The notes: generated by a model not told the origin, from the letters alone. 64,000 nt of DNA from Oxalobacteraceae bacterium OTU3CAMAD1 (GCA_024123915.1 CP099650.1:930001-994000), one strand, 5' to 3'. Shown: positions 29,236 through 40,052, numbered from the stretch's first letter. Translations and numbers: made by a program.

Positions 29236-29323
29236 GGGAGCTTGCTTAAGCCGGGCTTAGGCGTGATTCAGCTTTAGCTCTGCCATGTAGCGCAGCCGAC
29301 ATCCCGGCGCCGGAGACACTCGC

Positions 29324-30400
29324 ATGATCGATTTCAAGATGCTGTTCGGGCAGGCCAGCGCGCCGCTGATGGGCCTGGATATCAGCACCTCCAGCGTGCG
29401 CGTGGTGGAGCTGGCCCAAGGCGCCAAGGGCGAACTGCGGCTCGAGCGCTACGCCGCCGAGCCGCTGCCGCGCGGCGCCGTCGTCGACGGCAACATCGAG
29501 AACATGGACCAGGTGGTCGAGGTGGTGCGGCGCGTCTGGAAGAAAAGCGGCAGCCGCGCCAAGCTGGCCGCGCTGGGCATGCCGCCGGCGTCGGTCATCA
29601 CCAAGAAAATCATCCTGCCGGCCGGCCTGTCCGAGGACCAGCTCGAGGTGCAGGTCGAATCCGAGGCCAGCCAATACATCCCGTTCGCGCTCGACGAGGT
29701 CAGCCTGGACTTCGACGTCATCGGCGCGGCCGCCAACTCGCCCGAGGACATCGAGGTCATGCTGGCCGCCTCGCGCCGCGAAAAGGTCGAGGACCGGGTC
29801 GCCATCGCCGAGGCGTCCGGCCTGAAGGCGACCGTGATGGACATCGAATCGTACGCCGCCCGCGCCGCGCTCGACCGCATCACCGCGCAGCTGCCCGAGG
29901 CCGGCGCCGGCCAGGTGGTGGCGCTGTTCCAGATCGGCGCCCAGGTCACCCATATCTCCGTCATGCTCGACGGCGCCACCGTCTACGAGCGCGAGCAGCC
30001 CTTCGGCGGCAACTCGCTGACCCAGGACATCGTGCGCGCCTACGGCATGGCCTTCGACGAGGCCGAGGCGCGCAAGAAGAGCGGCGACCTGCCCGACAAC
30101 TACGTGCCGGAGTTGCTCACGCCCTTCCTCGAGAGCGCGGCGATGGAGGTCACGCGGGCGATCCAGTTCTTCTACACCTCCACCCCTTACACCCGCGTCG
30201 ACCAGCTGTTCCTGGCCGGCGGCTGCGCCGTCATCCCCGGCCTGCTCGAGCTGGTCGCCGGCCGCACCCGGATCGCCAGCGCCGTGATCTCGCCGTTCAA
30301 GGGCATGCAGCTGGGGTCGTCGGTACGCGAGGCGCAGCTGCGCGTTGACGCCCCGGCCTACCTGGTCGCCTGCGGCCTGGCGCTGCGGAGGTTCGGCTGA
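29324..30400 (+). CDS. pilM: Type IV pilus assembly protein PilM
   Basis: PilM is an actin-like cytoplasmic ATPase that binds the N-terminus of PilN and joins the alignment complex to the pilus motor. This copy has 358 residues, with the actin-fold phosphate loop GLDISTSSVRVVEL near residue 18 and the GGCAVIPGL loop in the C-terminal half. It is the first gene of pilMNOPQ. The stop overlaps the pilN ATG by one base. Confidence 0.96.
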   Translation: MIDFKMLFGQASAPLMGLDISTSSVRVVELAQGAKGELRLERYAAEPLPRGAVVDGNIENMDQVVEVVRRVWKKSGSRAKLAALGMPPASVITKKIILPAGLSEDQLEVQVESEASQYIPFALDEVSLDFDVIGAAANSPEDIEVMLAASRREKVEDRVAIAEASGLKATVMDIESYAARAALDRITAQLPEAGAGQVVALFQIGAQVTHISVMLDGATVYEREQPFGGNSLTQDIVRAYGMAFDEAEARKKSGDLPDNYVPELLTPFLESAAMEVTRAIQFFYTSTPYTRVDQLFLAGGCAVIPGLLELVAGRTRIASAVISPFKGMQLGSSVREAQLRVDAPAYLVACGLALRRFG

Positions 30401-31101
30401 TGATACGCATTAACCTGTTGCCCCACCGCGAGGAAAAGCGCAAGCAGAAGAAATCCGCCTTCTTCGCGCTGCTGGCGCTGGGCGGCGTCATCGGCGTCGG
30501 CGTGGTGCTGCTGGTGGGCGGCTACAACGCCCGCGCGCTGTCCATCCAGGGCGAGCGCAACCAGGTGCTGAAGACCGCCATCAGCGGACTCGACAAGAAA
30601 ATCGCCGAGATCGCCACGTTGAAGCAGGAGATCGAGGCGCTCAAGGCGCGCCAGCAGGCGGTCGAGGATTTGCAGGGCGACCGCAACCAGCCGGTCTACC
30701 TGCTCGACGAGCTGGTCAGGCAGACCCCGGCCGGCGTCTATCTGAAGAGTTTCAAGCAGGAGGGGCAGAAGGTGTCGGTGCTCGGCTACGCACAGTCGCA
30801 GGAGCGCGTGTCCGAGCTGCTGCGCAACCTGGCCGGGGTGTCGCCGTGGCTGGAGCGCCCGGACTTGATCGAAGTCAAATCGACCGCCCTCGGCCAGGGC
30901 AAGACCAGCAAGAAAGTGGTGGAATTCAACTTGATGGTCCATATCAAGCGCCCGCGCGACAAGGATAAACCGCCCGGCGACAAGGGCGGCCCCAAGCCCG
31001 GCCCGGCCGGCACATCGGCCACCGCGACGGTGGCGGCCGTGTCCACCCCAACGACCAGCACCCCGGCCGGCCTGCCGCCGGCCCGGTCCCAGGAGCGATG
31101 A
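30400..31101 (+). CDS. pilN: Type IV pilus assembly protein PilN
   Basis: PilN is a bitopic inner-membrane protein of the alignment complex. The first residues MIRINLLPHREEKR are the conserved PilM-binding motif. A membrane helix follows at about 22-44, then a coiled coil and a ferredoxin-like periplasmic domain. The 233-residue protein ends in a Pro/Thr/Gly-rich tail, somewhat longer than usual. pilO starts one base after the stop. Confidence 0.95.
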   Translation: MIRINLLPHREEKRKQKKSAFFALLALGGVIGVGVVLLVGGYNARALSIQGERNQVLKTAISGLDKKIAEIATLKQEIEALKARQQAVEDLQGDRNQPVYLLDELVRQTPAGVYLKSFKQEGQKVSVLGYAQSQERVSELLRNLAGVSPWLERPDLIEVKSTALGQGKTSKKVVEFNLMVHIKRPRDKDKPPGDKGGPKPGPAGTSATATVAAVSTPTTSTPAGLPPARSQER

Positions 31102-31102
31102 C

Positions 31103-31789
31103 ATGGCGACGGCGATGGCGACAAGCAACCTCGATCTGAACCAGCTGGGCGCGCGGCTGGCCGGACAGTTCCGCAACCTCAACGACCGCCATCCCGGCCA
31201 GTGGCCGCTGGCGCCGCGGCTGCTGTGCGCCGTCGGGGTGGCGGCGGCGGTGATGGTGGCCGGCTACTTCGGCTACTGGAGCTCGCAGTTCGAGGAGCAG
31301 GAGGCCGGCGCCCAGGCCGAGCTCAAATTGCGCGACGAATACCGCTTCAAGACCGGCCAGGCGGTCAACCTGGAGGCGCTGCGGGCGCAGAAGGTGCAGG
31401 TCGACCAGTATGTCGAACGGCTGCAAAAGCAGCTGCCCAGCAAGGCCGAGATGGCCGCCTTGCTGACCGACATCAACCAGGCCGGCTCCGGCCGCGGCCT
31501 GCAGTTCGAGCTGTTCAAGCCGGCCCAGGTGGTGGTCAAGGATTACTACGCGGAGTTGCCGATTGATATCAAGGTCACCGGCAACTACCACGACATCGGC
31601 GCCTTCGCCGGCGACATGGCCAACCTGTCGCGCATCGTCACGCTCAACAACATGGCGCTGAGCACCGGCAAGGACGGCGTGCTGACCTTGGAGGCGGTGG
31701 CCAAGACCTTCCGCTACCTCGATCCGGAAGAGGTGCAGGCGCAGCGCAAAGCGGCGGCGGACAAGAAAAAGGCGGCGAAAAAATCATGA
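31103..31789 (+). CDS. pilO: Type IV pilus assembly protein PilO
   Basis: PilO forms a heterodimer with PilN in the periplasm and positions the secretin. The 228-residue protein has a membrane helix near residues 38-58, a coiled coil, and a ferredoxin-like domain that includes the conserved ELPIDIKVTGNYHDIGAF. The C-terminal tail is lysine-rich (ADKKKAAKKS). The stop overlaps the pilP start as ATGA. Confidence 0.95.
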   Translation: MATAMATSNLDLNQLGARLAGQFRNLNDRHPGQWPLAPRLLCAVGVAAAVMVAGYFGYWSSQFEEQEAGAQAELKLRDEYRFKTGQAVNLEALRAQKVQVDQYVERLQKQLPSKAEMAALLTDINQAGSGRGLQFELFKPAQVVVKDYYAELPIDIKVTGNYHDIGAFAGDMANLSRIVTLNNMALSTGKDGVLTLEAVAKTFRYLDPEEVQAQRKAAADKKKAAKKS

Positions 31790-32337
31790 GCACCCTGAGA
31801 TCGCTCCCGTTGTGGCTGGTGACGGCGGCGCTGCCGCTGCTGTCGGCCTGCGGCGACGACGACGCCCAGCAGGTGCGCGCGTGGATGCGCGAGGTCGACG
31901 CCCAGACCAAGGTGGCGGTGCCGCCGCTGGCCGAGCCCAAGACCTTCATCCCGTTCGCCTACGCCCAGAAGGACCAGGTCGACCCGTTCAATCCGAACAA
32001 GCTGCTGGCCGAGCTGGCCAAGCTGGACGCGCGCCCCGGCGGCGGCCTGCGCCCGGACGTCGACCGGCGCAAGGAGCTGCTTGAGAGCTACCCGCTCGAC
32101 ACCGTCAAGATGGTCGGCACCATCGAAAAGAACGGCGTCATCCACGCGGTGCTGCAGATCGACCGTTCGGTGCACCAGGTCGTCAAGGGCCAGCACATCG
32201 GACAGAACTACGGCCGGATCACCGGCATCACCGAGGACGCGGTCAGCATCAGGGAAATCGTCCAGGATGCGACCGGCGACTGGGTCGAACGCATGTCGAA
32301 GCTGGAACTGCAGGAAAGCAAGGAGAATATCAAATGA
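31786..32337 (+). CDS. pilP: Type IV pilus assembly lipoprotein PilP
   Basis: PilP is an inner-membrane lipoprotein of 183 residues that bridges PilNO and the PilQ secretin. The signal peptide ends in a lipobox (LLSAC). An unstructured stretch carries the conserved FVPFAYxxxDPFxP-type sequence (FIPFAYAQKDQVDPF), followed by the beta-sandwich domain (MVGTIEKNGVIHAVLQ). The stop overlaps the pilQ start as ATGA. Confidence 0.95.
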   Translation: MSTLRSLPLWLVTAALPLLSACGDDDAQQVRAWMREVDAQTKVAVPPLAEPKTFIPFAYAQKDQVDPFNPNKLLAELAKLDARPGGGLRPDVDRRKELLESYPLDTVKMVGTIEKNGVIHAVLQIDRSVHQVVKGQHIGQNYGRITGITEDAVSIREIVQDATGDWVERMSKLELQESKENIK

Positions 32338-34538
32338 CCGCTCGAACCACGGCCCGCCGCGCGCCGGCCGCCTGCCGGGCGCCTCTGTGGGCCCTCGCTC
32401 TGACGTTGATCCTGGCGCTGGCGCCGCAGCCGCAAGGTGCCAGCGCCCAGCCCGCCACCACGGCCGCCGCCGCCAACGCCATCGAGTCGATCAGCGCCAA
32501 CCAGCAGGGCGCCAACGTCATCGTCAAGATCGCGTTGAAAAACCCGCCCGACAAACTCCCCATCGGCTTCGCCATCACCAATCCCTCCCGCGTCGCGCTC
32601 GATCTCGGCGCCACCGTCAACGACACCGGCAAGACCACGCAGGAGTTCAACGTGGGCGACCTGCGCAGCGTCAACGTGGTGCAGGCGGGCGGGCGCTCGC
32701 GCCTGGTGTTCAACCTCAAACGCAGCCTCAATTACGCCACCGCCATCGACGGCAACGCCATCATCCTGACCATCGACGGTTCCGGCGGCGTGGCCACGGC
32801 GGTCGACGGCCGCGGCCTGCCGGTCGTCCCCGCCGCCACGGCCGCCACGGCGGCGCCCGGGCGCCAGATGCTGCGCGACCTCGATTTCCGCCGTGGCGCC
32901 AACGGCGAGGGCAGGGTCGTGGTCGACCTGCCCAACAACCAGGTGGCCGTCGACGTGCGCCAGACGCCGACCGGCGTGGTGGTCGACTTCCTCAAGACCG
33001 GGCTGCCGGAGACCTTGCGCCGCCGGCTCGACGTCGGCGACTTCGGCACGCCGGTGGCGCTGGTCACCAGCGTGCCCTACGGCGACAACACGCGCCTGAC
33101 GGTCGAGGCGCGCGGGCTGTGGGAGCAGACCGTGTACCAGAGCGACACCCAGCTGGTGATCGACGTCAAGCCGATCAAGGAGGACCCCAACAAGCTGGTC
33201 CAGGGCTCGCAGGGCTACCGTGGCGAGAAGCTTTCGTTCAACTTCCAGAACGTCGAGGTGCGCGCGGCGCTGCAGGCGATCGCCGACATCTCCGGCCTGA
33301 ACATCATCACCAGCGACAGCGTCAGCGGCAACCTGACGTTGCGCCTGAAGGAGGTGCCGTGGGACCAGGCGCTCGACGTGGTGCTGCAGGCCAAGGGCCT
33401 GGACATGCGCAAGAACGGCAACGTGCTGTGGATCGCGCCCAAGGAGGAGTTGCTGACCAAGGAAAAGCTGGAGCTGGAGCAGCGCGCCCAGATCGCCGAC
33501 CTCGAGCCGCTCAAGTCGGAGATCTTCCAGCTCAACTACCAGAAGGCCGAGGCCTTCAAGACCGTTTTCGGCCTCGAGGGCGGCGACGCCAAGAACCGCA
33601 TCCTGTCCAAGCGCGGCAGCGCCATCATCGAGCCGCGCACCAACCAGTTGTTCGTCACCGACATCGCCTCCAAGCTCGAGGACGTGCGCCGGCTCATCGC
33701 CAAGACCGACATCGCCACCAAGCAAGTGCTGATCGAGGCCCGCATCGTCGAGGCCAGCGACACCTTCACCCGCAACCTCGGCGCCAAGCTCGGCTTCGCC
33801 GACATGCGCACCATCCGCGGCGGCGACGCCGGCTACCAGATCGGCAACGGCAACACCCGCATCGGCATTGGCGGCAACATGAACGGCGTCGGCCAGACCA
33901 CCGGCCAGGTGGTGCTCAACGACGGCACCTTCGACAACACCCAGTTCGTCAACCTGCCGGCGGGCAATATCAACGGCGTCCCGGCCGGCAGCCTGGCGAT
34001 CAGCCTGTTCTCGTCGGCGGCCAACCGCTTCCTCAACCTCGAACTGTCGGCGCTGGAAGCCGACGGCACCGGCAAGATCATCTCCAGCCCGCGCGTGATC
34101 ACCGCCGACAAGGCCATCGCGCTGATCGAGCAGGGCATCGAGCTGCCCTACCAGGTCGCCACCAGCAGCGGCGCGACGTCGATCCAGTTCCGCAAGGCCA
34201 ACCTGCGGCTGGAGGTGACGCCGCAGATCACGCCGGACGGCAACGTCGTCATCGACGTCGACGTCAACAAGGACAGCGTGGGCCAGGAGACGCGCGCCGG
34301 TTTCGCCATCGACACCAAGCACGTCAAGACGCAGGTGATGGTCGAGAACGGCGGCACGGTGGTGCTGGGCGGCATCTACCAGCAAACCGAGCGCAACACC
34401 ACCAGCAAGGTGCCGCTGCTGGGCGACGTGCCGGTGCTGGGCTATCTGTTCCGCACCAATTCGCGCACCAACGACAAGACGGAGTTGCTGGTGTTTATCA
34501 CGCCGAAGATCGTCGCCGAGCGCCTGTCGACGCGTTGA
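32334..34538 (+). CDS. pilQ: Type IV pilus secretin PilQ
   Basis: PilQ forms the outer-membrane pore for the pilus. The 734-residue precursor has a signal peptide, two AMIN domains for peptidoglycan binding (about 45-150 and 165-280), a short secretin/TonB domain (NVEVRAALQAIADISGLNI), an N-domain and the C-terminal secretin barrel, including EQGIELPYQVATSS and VVLGGIYQQ, with the family end motif PLLGDVPVLGYLFR. It closes the pilMNOPQ operon. Confidence 0.97.
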   Translation: MTARTTARRAPAACRAPLWALALTLILALAPQPQGASAQPATTAAAANAIESISANQQGANVIVKIALKNPPDKLPIGFAITNPSRVALDLGATVNDTGKTTQEFNVGDLRSVNVVQAGGRSRLVFNLKRSLNYATAIDGNAIILTIDGSGGVATAVDGRGLPVVPAATAATAAPGRQMLRDLDFRRGANGEGRVVVDLPNNQVAVDVRQTPTGVVVDFLKTGLPETLRRRLDVGDFGTPVALVTSVPYGDNTRLTVEARGLWEQTVYQSDTQLVIDVKPIKEDPNKLVQGSQGYRGEKLSFNFQNVEVRAALQAIADISGLNIITSDSVSGNLTLRLKEVPWDQALDVVLQAKGLDMRKNGNVLWIAPKEELLTKEKLELEQRAQIADLEPLKSEIFQLNYQKAEAFKTVFGLEGGDAKNRILSKRGSAIIEPRTNQLFVTDIASKLEDVRRLIAKTDIATKQVLIEARIVEASDTFTRNLGAKLGFADMRTIRGGDAGYQIGNGNTRIGIGGNMNGVGQTTGQVVLNDGTFDNTQFVNLPAGNINGVPAGSLAISLFSSAANRFLNLELSALEADGTGKIISSPRVITADKAIALIEQGIELPYQVATSSGATSIQFRKANLRLEVTPQITPDGNVVIDVDVNKDSVGQETRAGFAIDTKHVKTQVMVENGGTVVLGGIYQQTERNTTSKVPLLGDVPVLGYLFRTNSRTNDKTELLVFITPKIVAERLSTR

Positions 34539-34596
34539 TCCGGGATGTTTTGTAGGTTTGAGTGATTCACTTATTCTAGTTATGGGAAACACGGTC

Positions 34597-36777
34597 ATGA
34601 AAAAATTCACGGGTTGGCTGGTGATGGTAATGTGCGCCGGGGTGCTGTCGGCCTGCGGCGGCGGCGGCGGCTCGCCGGGGACCAACGGCAGCGGGGTGGC
34701 GCCGTCCAAGGCGGCCAGCGTGGTGCTCACGGCCAGCGCGGCGACCATCGCATCGTCCGGCCTGGACGGCACCGAGGTGACCTTGACGGCCATCGTCAAG
34801 GACGGCGGCGGCAACGCGCTGTCCGGCGAAACGGTCACTTTTGCCACCAGCTCGGGCACCGTGACGAGCACCAACCGCCTGAGCAACGCCGCCGGCGAGG
34901 TGGTCGAGAAGCTCAGCGTCAAGGGCGACAGCTCGCTGCGCAAGATCACCGTGACGGCCAGCGCCGGCGGCAGGACCTCGAGTCCGGTCACCATCGACGT
35001 CGTCAACGCCGTGCCGACCCTGGCGCTGACCACCGACGCCGGCACCCTGGCCTCGGCCGGCACCGCCGGCAACGAAGTCACCATCGTGGCCCTGGTGCGC
35101 GACTCCAACAACACCGTGATGCCCGGCGTGGCGGTCGACCTGCGCGCCGATTCCGGCAGCCTGAGCCTGACCACCCGCACCACCAACGCCCAGGGCGTGG
35201 TCACTGAAAAACTCGGCACCGGCGGCGACCCGACCTCGCGCACGATCAAGGTCACCGCCACGGTGGCCGGGGCCACGCCGGTCACGGCGCTGGTCAACGT
35301 CACCGGCAACCGCCTGACCATCAACGCCGCGTCCACCATCAATGTCGGCGCCAGCGCCGACATCACCGTCAAGCTGGTGGACTCGGCCGGCAACGCGCTG
35401 GTCGGCAAGCCGGTGGTGTTCAGCTCCAACGCCAACGCGCTCAGCGTCAAGGGCGGCGGCGGGGCCGTCACCAACGCGGCCGGCCAACTGATCTTGAGTT
35501 ACACGGCCAGCGGCGGCGGCGCCGACGTGGTCACGGTGCGGGCAATGGGCGAGACCGCCTCGGCCGGCATCGCCGTCAACTCGTCGGCGTTCGGCATCCG
35601 CGTGCTCGACGCCAACGGCAACGTCGCCACCACGGCGGCCATCGGCGGCTGCCAGCAGGTGGCCGTGACCGGCGGACCGGGCTCGGGCAGCGTCACCATC
35701 AGCAGCTCGCGCGGCACCGTCTACAGCAACGTCCTGTGCACCAACGTGCTCGCCGCGCCGCTGCCGCTGTCGTCCGGCACTGCCACCGCCTACGTCAACG
35801 CCACCGGCCCGGGCGTGGCGACCTTGACCGCGACCGCCTCCGGCCTGACCACCCAGACCGACCTGGAATTCGTCGCTCCGCTGACGGGCGCGGCCACGAT
35901 CAGCGTGCAGGCCGATCCGGCCGTCATCGGCGTCAACACAGCCGGCGGCACCACCCAGCAGGCGACCCTGCGCGCGGTGGTGCGCGACGGCACCGCGCAA
36001 AACAACCTGGTCAAGAACGCCACGGTGGCCTTCTCCATCCTGACCGACCCGAGCGGCGGCGCGCTGACCCAGCCGTCGGTGGTGACCACCGGGGCCGACG
36101 GCGCCGCCACGGCCAGCTTCATCGCCGGCACCACCGCCTCGCCGCTCAACGGCGTGCAGATCCAGGCGCGCCTGATCGGCGGCTCCGGCGCCGCCGCCGT
36201 GGCCAACCTGACCGTGGCGCAGAAATCGCTGTTCATCAGCGCCGGCACCGGCAACGTGGTGGGCGTGCCCAACACCGCCACCTACCAGCAGGACTACGCG
36301 GTCATCGTCAGCGACGCTGCCGGCAACGCGGTGCCCGGCGTGCGCCTGACGGCCTCGGTGCTGCCGAGCACCTACTACAAGGGCCGGCTGGGCTACACCT
36401 TGCCGCAGGGACCGTGGGAGCCGGTGTCGTACTCGCCGTGCGCCAACGAGGACGTGAACAACAACGGTATCCTCGACGCCGGCGAGGATTTCAACAACAA
36501 CGGCAGGCTCGAGCCGGGCATTCCGCTGACCGTGACGCCGAGCGTGACGACCGACGCGCGCGGCCAGGCCACGGTGTCGGTGGTGTACCCGCGCGACCGC
36601 GTCTACTGGCTCGATGTCAACCTGACCATCCGCGGCCAGGCAAATGGCACCGAGGCCACGTACACCTCTCTGGTACACTTGCTGGGCTTGAGCACCGATT
36701 ACGGTAATCAAAACATTTCGCCACCAGGCGTAGTCAGCCCTTACGGGGTGTCGACATCGTGCAGTAACCCGCTGTAA
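34597..36777 (+). CDS. Surface lipoprotein with tandem Ig-like (Big-1/invasin-type) domains
   Basis: This 726-residue protein starts with a signal peptide and lipobox followed by a glycine run ([11 protein letters not shown]). About five to six Ig-like repeats follow, each with the pattern of a Val/Thr-rich strand and the turn DxxGNAVxGxxVxF (for example [19 protein letters not shown] and [19 protein letters not shown]). Near residue 620 an Asp/Asn-rich pair ([20 protein letters not shown]) looks like a calcium-binding site. The ATG at 34597 was chosen for the signal peptide; an earlier ATG at 34582 is possible. Placement between pilQ and aroK suggests an insertion into a conserved operon. 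It may serve adhesion, but this is not shown. Confidence 0.8.
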   Translation: MKKFTGWLVMVMCAGVLSACGGGGGSPGTNGSGVAPSKAASVVLTASAATIASSGLDGTEVTLTAIVKDGGGNALSGETVTFATSSGTVTSTNRLSNAAGEVVEKLSVKGDSSLRKITVTASAGGRTSSPVTIDVVNAVPTLALTTDAGTLASAGTAGNEVTIVALVRDSNNTVMPGVAVDLRADSGSLSLTTRTTNAQGVVTEKLGTGGDPTSRTIKVTATVAGATPVTALVNVTGNRLTINAASTINVGASADITVKLVDSAGNALVGKPVVFSSNANALSVKGGGGAVTNAAGQLILSYTASGGGADVVTVRAMGETASAGIAVNSSAFGIRVLDANGNVATTAAIGGCQQVAVTGGPGSGSVTISSSRGTVYSNVLCTNVLAAPLPLSSGTATAYVNATGPGVATLTATASGLTTQTDLEFVAPLTGAATISVQADPAVIGVNTAGGTTQQATLRAVVRDGTAQNNLVKNATVAFSILTDPSGGALTQPSVVTTGADGAATASFIAGTTASPLNGVQIQARLIGGSGAAAVANLTVAQKSLFISAGTGNVVGVPNTATYQQDYAVIVSDAAGNAVPGVRLTASVLPSTYYKGRLGYTLPQGPWEPVSYSPCANEDVNNNGILDAGEDFNNNGRLEPGIPLTVTPSVTTDARGQATVSVVYPRDRVYWLDVNLTIRGQANGTEATYTSLVHLLGLSTDYGNQNISPPGVVSPYGVSTSCSNPL

Positions 36778-36847
36778 TCGGCTGTCATCAGCTGCGATTG
36801 GCTGGCGGGGCTGCCGGTGCCGCCGCCCGCATTTAGTTGGATCGTGC

Positions 36848-38491
36848 ATGCAAAACGTGTTTTTAGTCGGCCTGATGGGGGCGGGAAAGACCACCATCGG
36901 CCGCATTTTGGCCCGCAAACTGGGTCTGCGGTTCATGGATTCGGACCACGAGATCGAGGCCCGCACCGGCGCCTCGATCCCGTGGATCTTCGAAATCGAG
37001 GGTGAACCGAGTTTTCGCCGGCGCGAGGCCGAGGTCATCCGCGAGCTGACCGGCCAGCAGGATCTGGTGCTGGCCACCGGCGGCGGCGCCGTGCTCGATC
37101 CGGAAAACCGCGCCTTCCTCAAGGCGCGCGGCACCGTCATCTACCTGCGCACGACCGTGCACAGCATCCTGCAGCGCACCGCGCACGACAAGAACCGGCC
37201 GCTGCTGCAGACGGCCGACCCGCGCAAAAAGCTCGAGGAATTGATGGCTTTGCGCGATCCGCTGTACATGGAGATCGCCGACGTGGTGATCGATACCGGC
37301 CGACCTAACGTACAATCGATGGTCCAATCCATTTTGACCCAGTTGGAGAGGCTGGCCTGCGAGGCCGCGCCCAACTGCGTCACCCAAGCGGAACCATCGA
37401 TGAACGAAGAATCCACCATCCTGTTGAATGTCGACCTGGGCGAGCGCAGCTACCCGATCTCGATCGGCCCGTCGCTGCTCGCCGACGGCGCGCTGCTGGC
37501 GCGCCACGTCCACGGCGGCAAGGTCGCCATCGTCACCAACACCACCGTCGCGCCGCTGTACCTGGAGCGCGTCGAGGCCGGCCTGCGTAGTGCCGGCAAG
37601 CAAGTAATGACCGTCGTGCTGCCCGACGGCGAGGAACACAAGACCTGGCCGAGCCTGATGCAAATCTTCGACGCGCTGCTGGCCAACAAGGCCGACCGCA
37701 AGACCACCCTGATCGCCCTGGGCGGCGGCGTCATCGGCGACCTGACCGGCTACGCGGCCGCCAGCTACATGCGCGGGGTCGACTTCATCCAGGTGCCGAC
37801 CACCTTGCTGTCGCAGGTCGACTCGTCGGTCGGCGGCAAGACCGGCATCAATCACCCGCTGGGCAAGAACATGATCGGCGCGTTCTACCAGCCGCGCGCG
37901 GTGATCGCCGACACCTCGACCCTGGAAACCCTGCCGGCGCGCGAGCTGTCGGCCGGCCTGGCCGAGGTCATCAAGCACGGCGCCATCATCGACGCCGCCT
38001 TCTTCGACTGGATCGAGGCCAACATCGGCAAGCTGATGGCGCGCGACAAGGGCGCGCTGGCGTATGCCATCGCCCGCTCGTGCGAGATCAAGGCCGACGT
38101 CGTGCGCCAGGACGAGCGCGAGGGCGGCCTGCGCGCCATCCTCAATTTCGGCCACACCTTCGGCCACGCGATCGAGAACGGCCTGGGCTACGGCCAGTGG
38201 CTGCACGGCGAGGCGGTCGGCTGCGGCATGGTGATGGCGGCCGACCTGTCCCACCGCATGGGACTGGTCGACGAGGCCACCGTGGCGCGCGTGCGCTCGC
38301 TGGTACAGGCGGCCGGCCTGCCGGTCAAGGCGCCGGACCTGGGCGCCGAGCGCTGGCTGGAACTGATGGAAGTCGACAAGAAGAACGAGGGCGGCGCCAT
38401 CAAGTTCATCCTGCTCAAGCCGCTGGGCGCGCCAAGCATCACCAACGCGCCGCGCGAGCTGCTGCTGGCCACCTTGGCCGCCAGCGTTTAA
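36848..38491 (+). CDS. aroKB: Shikimate kinase/3-dehydroquinate synthase in one open frame (AroK-AroB)
   Basis: A single uninterrupted frame of 547 residues contains two shikimate-pathway enzymes. Residues 1 to about 175 are shikimate kinase, with Walker [10 protein letters not shown] (8-16) and the shikimate site DSDHEIE/GGGAV. Residues about 190-547 are 3-dehydroquinate synthase, with the NAD loop [23 protein letters not shown], and the metal histidines of [10 protein letters not shown] and WLHGEAV. In most relatives aroK and aroB are separate genes. Here no stop lies between them. An in-frame ATG at 37400 (residue 185) could still start AroB independently, with only a weak GGA before it. 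Both catalytic halves look intact. Confidence 0.88.
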   Translation: MQNVFLVGLMGAGKTTIGRILARKLGLRFMDSDHEIEARTGASIPWIFEIEGEPSFRRREAEVIRELTGQQDLVLATGGGAVLDPENRAFLKARGTVIYLRTTVHSILQRTAHDKNRPLLQTADPRKKLEELMALRDPLYMEIADVVIDTGRPNVQSMVQSILTQLERLACEAAPNCVTQAEPSMNEESTILLNVDLGERSYPISIGPSLLADGALLARHVHGGKVAIVTNTTVAPLYLERVEAGLRSAGKQVMTVVLPDGEEHKTWPSLMQIFDALLANKADRKTTLIALGGGVIGDLTGYAAASYMRGVDFIQVPTTLLSQVDSSVGGKTGINHPLGKNMIGAFYQPRAVIADTSTLETLPARELSAGLAEVIKHGAIIDAAFFDWIEANIGKLMARDKGALAYAIARSCEIKADVVRQDEREGGLRAILNFGHTFGHAIENGLGYGQWLHGEAVGCGMVMAADLSHRMGLVDEATVARVRSLVQAAGLPVKAPDLGAERWLELMEVDKKNEGGAIKFILLKPLGAPSITNAPRELLLATLAASV

Positions 38492-38503
38492 GCGGAGGCG
38501 ACC

Positions 38504-39640
38504 ATGCTGCCCGAAGAGTACCTGGCGTCCTACGCCGCCCATTCCGCCGGCGGCGCGGGCCGCCGCCATCCGGAGACGGCGCATTCGTCGCGCAGCCAGT
38601 TCCAGCGCGACCGCGACCGCATCATCCATTCGTCGGCGTTCCGCCGGCTCGAATACAAGACCCAGGTGTTCCTCAACCACGAGGGCGACCTGTTCCGCAC
38701 CCGGCTGACGCACAGCCTGGAGGTAGCGCAGGTGGGTCGTTCGCTGGCGCGCAACCTGCGCCTGAACGAGGATCTGGTCGAGGCGATCTCGCTGGCGCAC
38801 GACCTCGGCCACACGCCGTTCGGCCACGTCGGCCAGGACGTGCTCAACGAATGCATGAAGGAACACGGCGGCTTCGAGCACAACCTGCAAAGCTTGCGCG
38901 TGGTGGACGAGCTGGAGGAGCATTACGGCGCCTACGACGGCCTGAACCTCATGTTCGAGACGCGCGAGGGCATCCTCAAGCACTGCTCGCTGACCAACGC
39001 CCGCTTGCTGGGGCCGGTCGCGGTGCGCTTCATCGACCGCACGCAGCCGTCGCTGGAGGCGCAGCTGACCAATCTGGCCGACGAGATCGCCTACAACAGC
39101 CACGACATCGACGACGGCCTGCGCTCGGGCCTGATCACCATCGAGCAGCTGGAGCAGGTCGATTTCTTCGCGCGCCTGTGGCGCGACGTCCAGCAGACCT
39201 TCCCGGGGCTGTCGGGACGGCGCGCGATCTACGAAACCTTGCGGCGCCTGATCACGGCGCTGGCTGACGACCTGATCGTCACCTCCGGCGCCTTGCTGGC
39301 CGACGCCGCGCCGAAGAGCATCGACGACGTGCGCGCGGCGCCGCCGCTGATCCGTTTTTCCGATCCGATGCGCAAAGACGCGACCGAGCTCAAGCGTTTC
39401 CTGCGCGAGAACCTGTACCGCCACTACAAGGTCAACCGCATGCGCGTGAAGGCCAGCCGCATCGTGCGCGAACTGTACGAATCGTTCATGGCCGAGCCCG
39501 TCTTGCTGCCGCCGGATTACCAGGACAAATCGGGCGACGTCGGCAAGCAGGCGCGCAAGATCGCCGACTACATCGCCGGCATGACCGACCGCTACGCCAT
39601 CCGCGAACACCGCCGTTTGTTCTCGCTCGACGAGCTTTGA
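38504..39640 (+). CDS. Deoxyguanosinetriphosphate triphosphohydrolase-like protein
   Basis: This 378-residue HD-domain enzyme belongs to the dGTPase family, which cleaves dNTPs to nucleosides and triphosphate. The metal motif is visible as [10 protein letters not shown], followed by [11 protein letters not shown] and the later [11 protein letters not shown]. The AGCGGAGGCG ribosome site precedes the ATG. It lies 12 bp after the aroK-aroB frame and belongs to the same conserved cluster. Short form without the E. coli Dgt insertions, so the nucleotide preference is uncertain. Confidence 0.93.
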   Translation: MLPEEYLASYAAHSAGGAGRRHPETAHSSRSQFQRDRDRIIHSSAFRRLEYKTQVFLNHEGDLFRTRLTHSLEVAQVGRSLARNLRLNEDLVEAISLAHDLGHTPFGHVGQDVLNECMKEHGGFEHNLQSLRVVDELEEHYGAYDGLNLMFETREGILKHCSLTNARLLGPVAVRFIDRTQPSLEAQLTNLADEIAYNSHDIDDGLRSGLITIEQLEQVDFFARLWRDVQQTFPGLSGRRAIYETLRRLITALADDLIVTSGALLADAAPKSIDDVRAAPPLIRFSDPMRKDATELKRFLRENLYRHYKVNRMRVKASRIVRELYESFMAEPVLLPPDYQDKSGDVGKQARKIADYIAGMTDRYAIREHRRLFSLDEL

Positions 39641-39694
39641 GTCGAATCAAACGGACACCCTTGATCATCACCGTAGTTAGGATGATCATGGGTG

Positions 39695-40045
39695 ATGGAC
39701 GAGCAAATAACACAACTCGATAGGCGCCTGACGGCGGTTGAGAAGGACGTGGCCATGTTGATGGCGGAGGCTAAGCATGCGCAACAGCAGTATGCAACCA
39801 AAGAGGGCGCGGCGGAGCTGCGCGAAGAAATTGTTGCGTCCGAGCTAAGGCTGACCACCCAAATTGCTGGTGTTGACAGCAAGTTGAGCGCGCAGATCGC
39901 CGCTTTGGATAGCAAGTTAAGCGCGCAAATTGCGGCTTTGGAATGCAAGATTCTCAGTATGGAGAGCCGCTATCTACGCTGGACCATCGGGACTGTCATT
40001 GCCGTTGCCGGCGTCGTGCTAGCCATCGTTCGAACATTCCCGTGA
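39695..40045 (+). CDS. Coiled-coil protein with C-terminal membrane anchor, twin 1
   Basis: This 116-residue protein starts MDEQITQLDRRLTAVEKDV and consists of a long coiled coil with near-exact internal repeats (DSKLSAQIAAL twice and a third variant ALECKI) followed by a single membrane helix (TVIAVAGVVLAIVRTF). It resembles small tail-anchored DUF1640-like proteins. A GTG three bases upstream could also start it. The next gene is a shorter paralogue with the same start and end architecture, so the two arose by duplication. Function unknown. Confidence 0.7.
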   Translation: MDEQITQLDRRLTAVEKDVAMLMAEAKHAQQQYATKEGAAELREEIVASELRLTTQIAGVDSKLSAQIAALDSKLSAQIAALECKILSMESRYLRWTIGTVIAVAGVVLAIVRTFP

Positions 40046-40052
40046 GGTGGCC

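Noticed and set aside
32208..35474. Very long open frame on the minus strand opposite pilQ and the Ig lipoprotein
   Set aside because: It is an antisense shadow of GC-rich coding sequence; the plus-strand genes have clear families and overlapping start/stop signals.
36863..39610. 915-codon minus-strand open frame opposite aroK-aroB and dgt
   Set aside because: The translation is low-complexity (Arg, Gln, Val, Ala) with no family features, while the plus strand encodes well-known enzymes.
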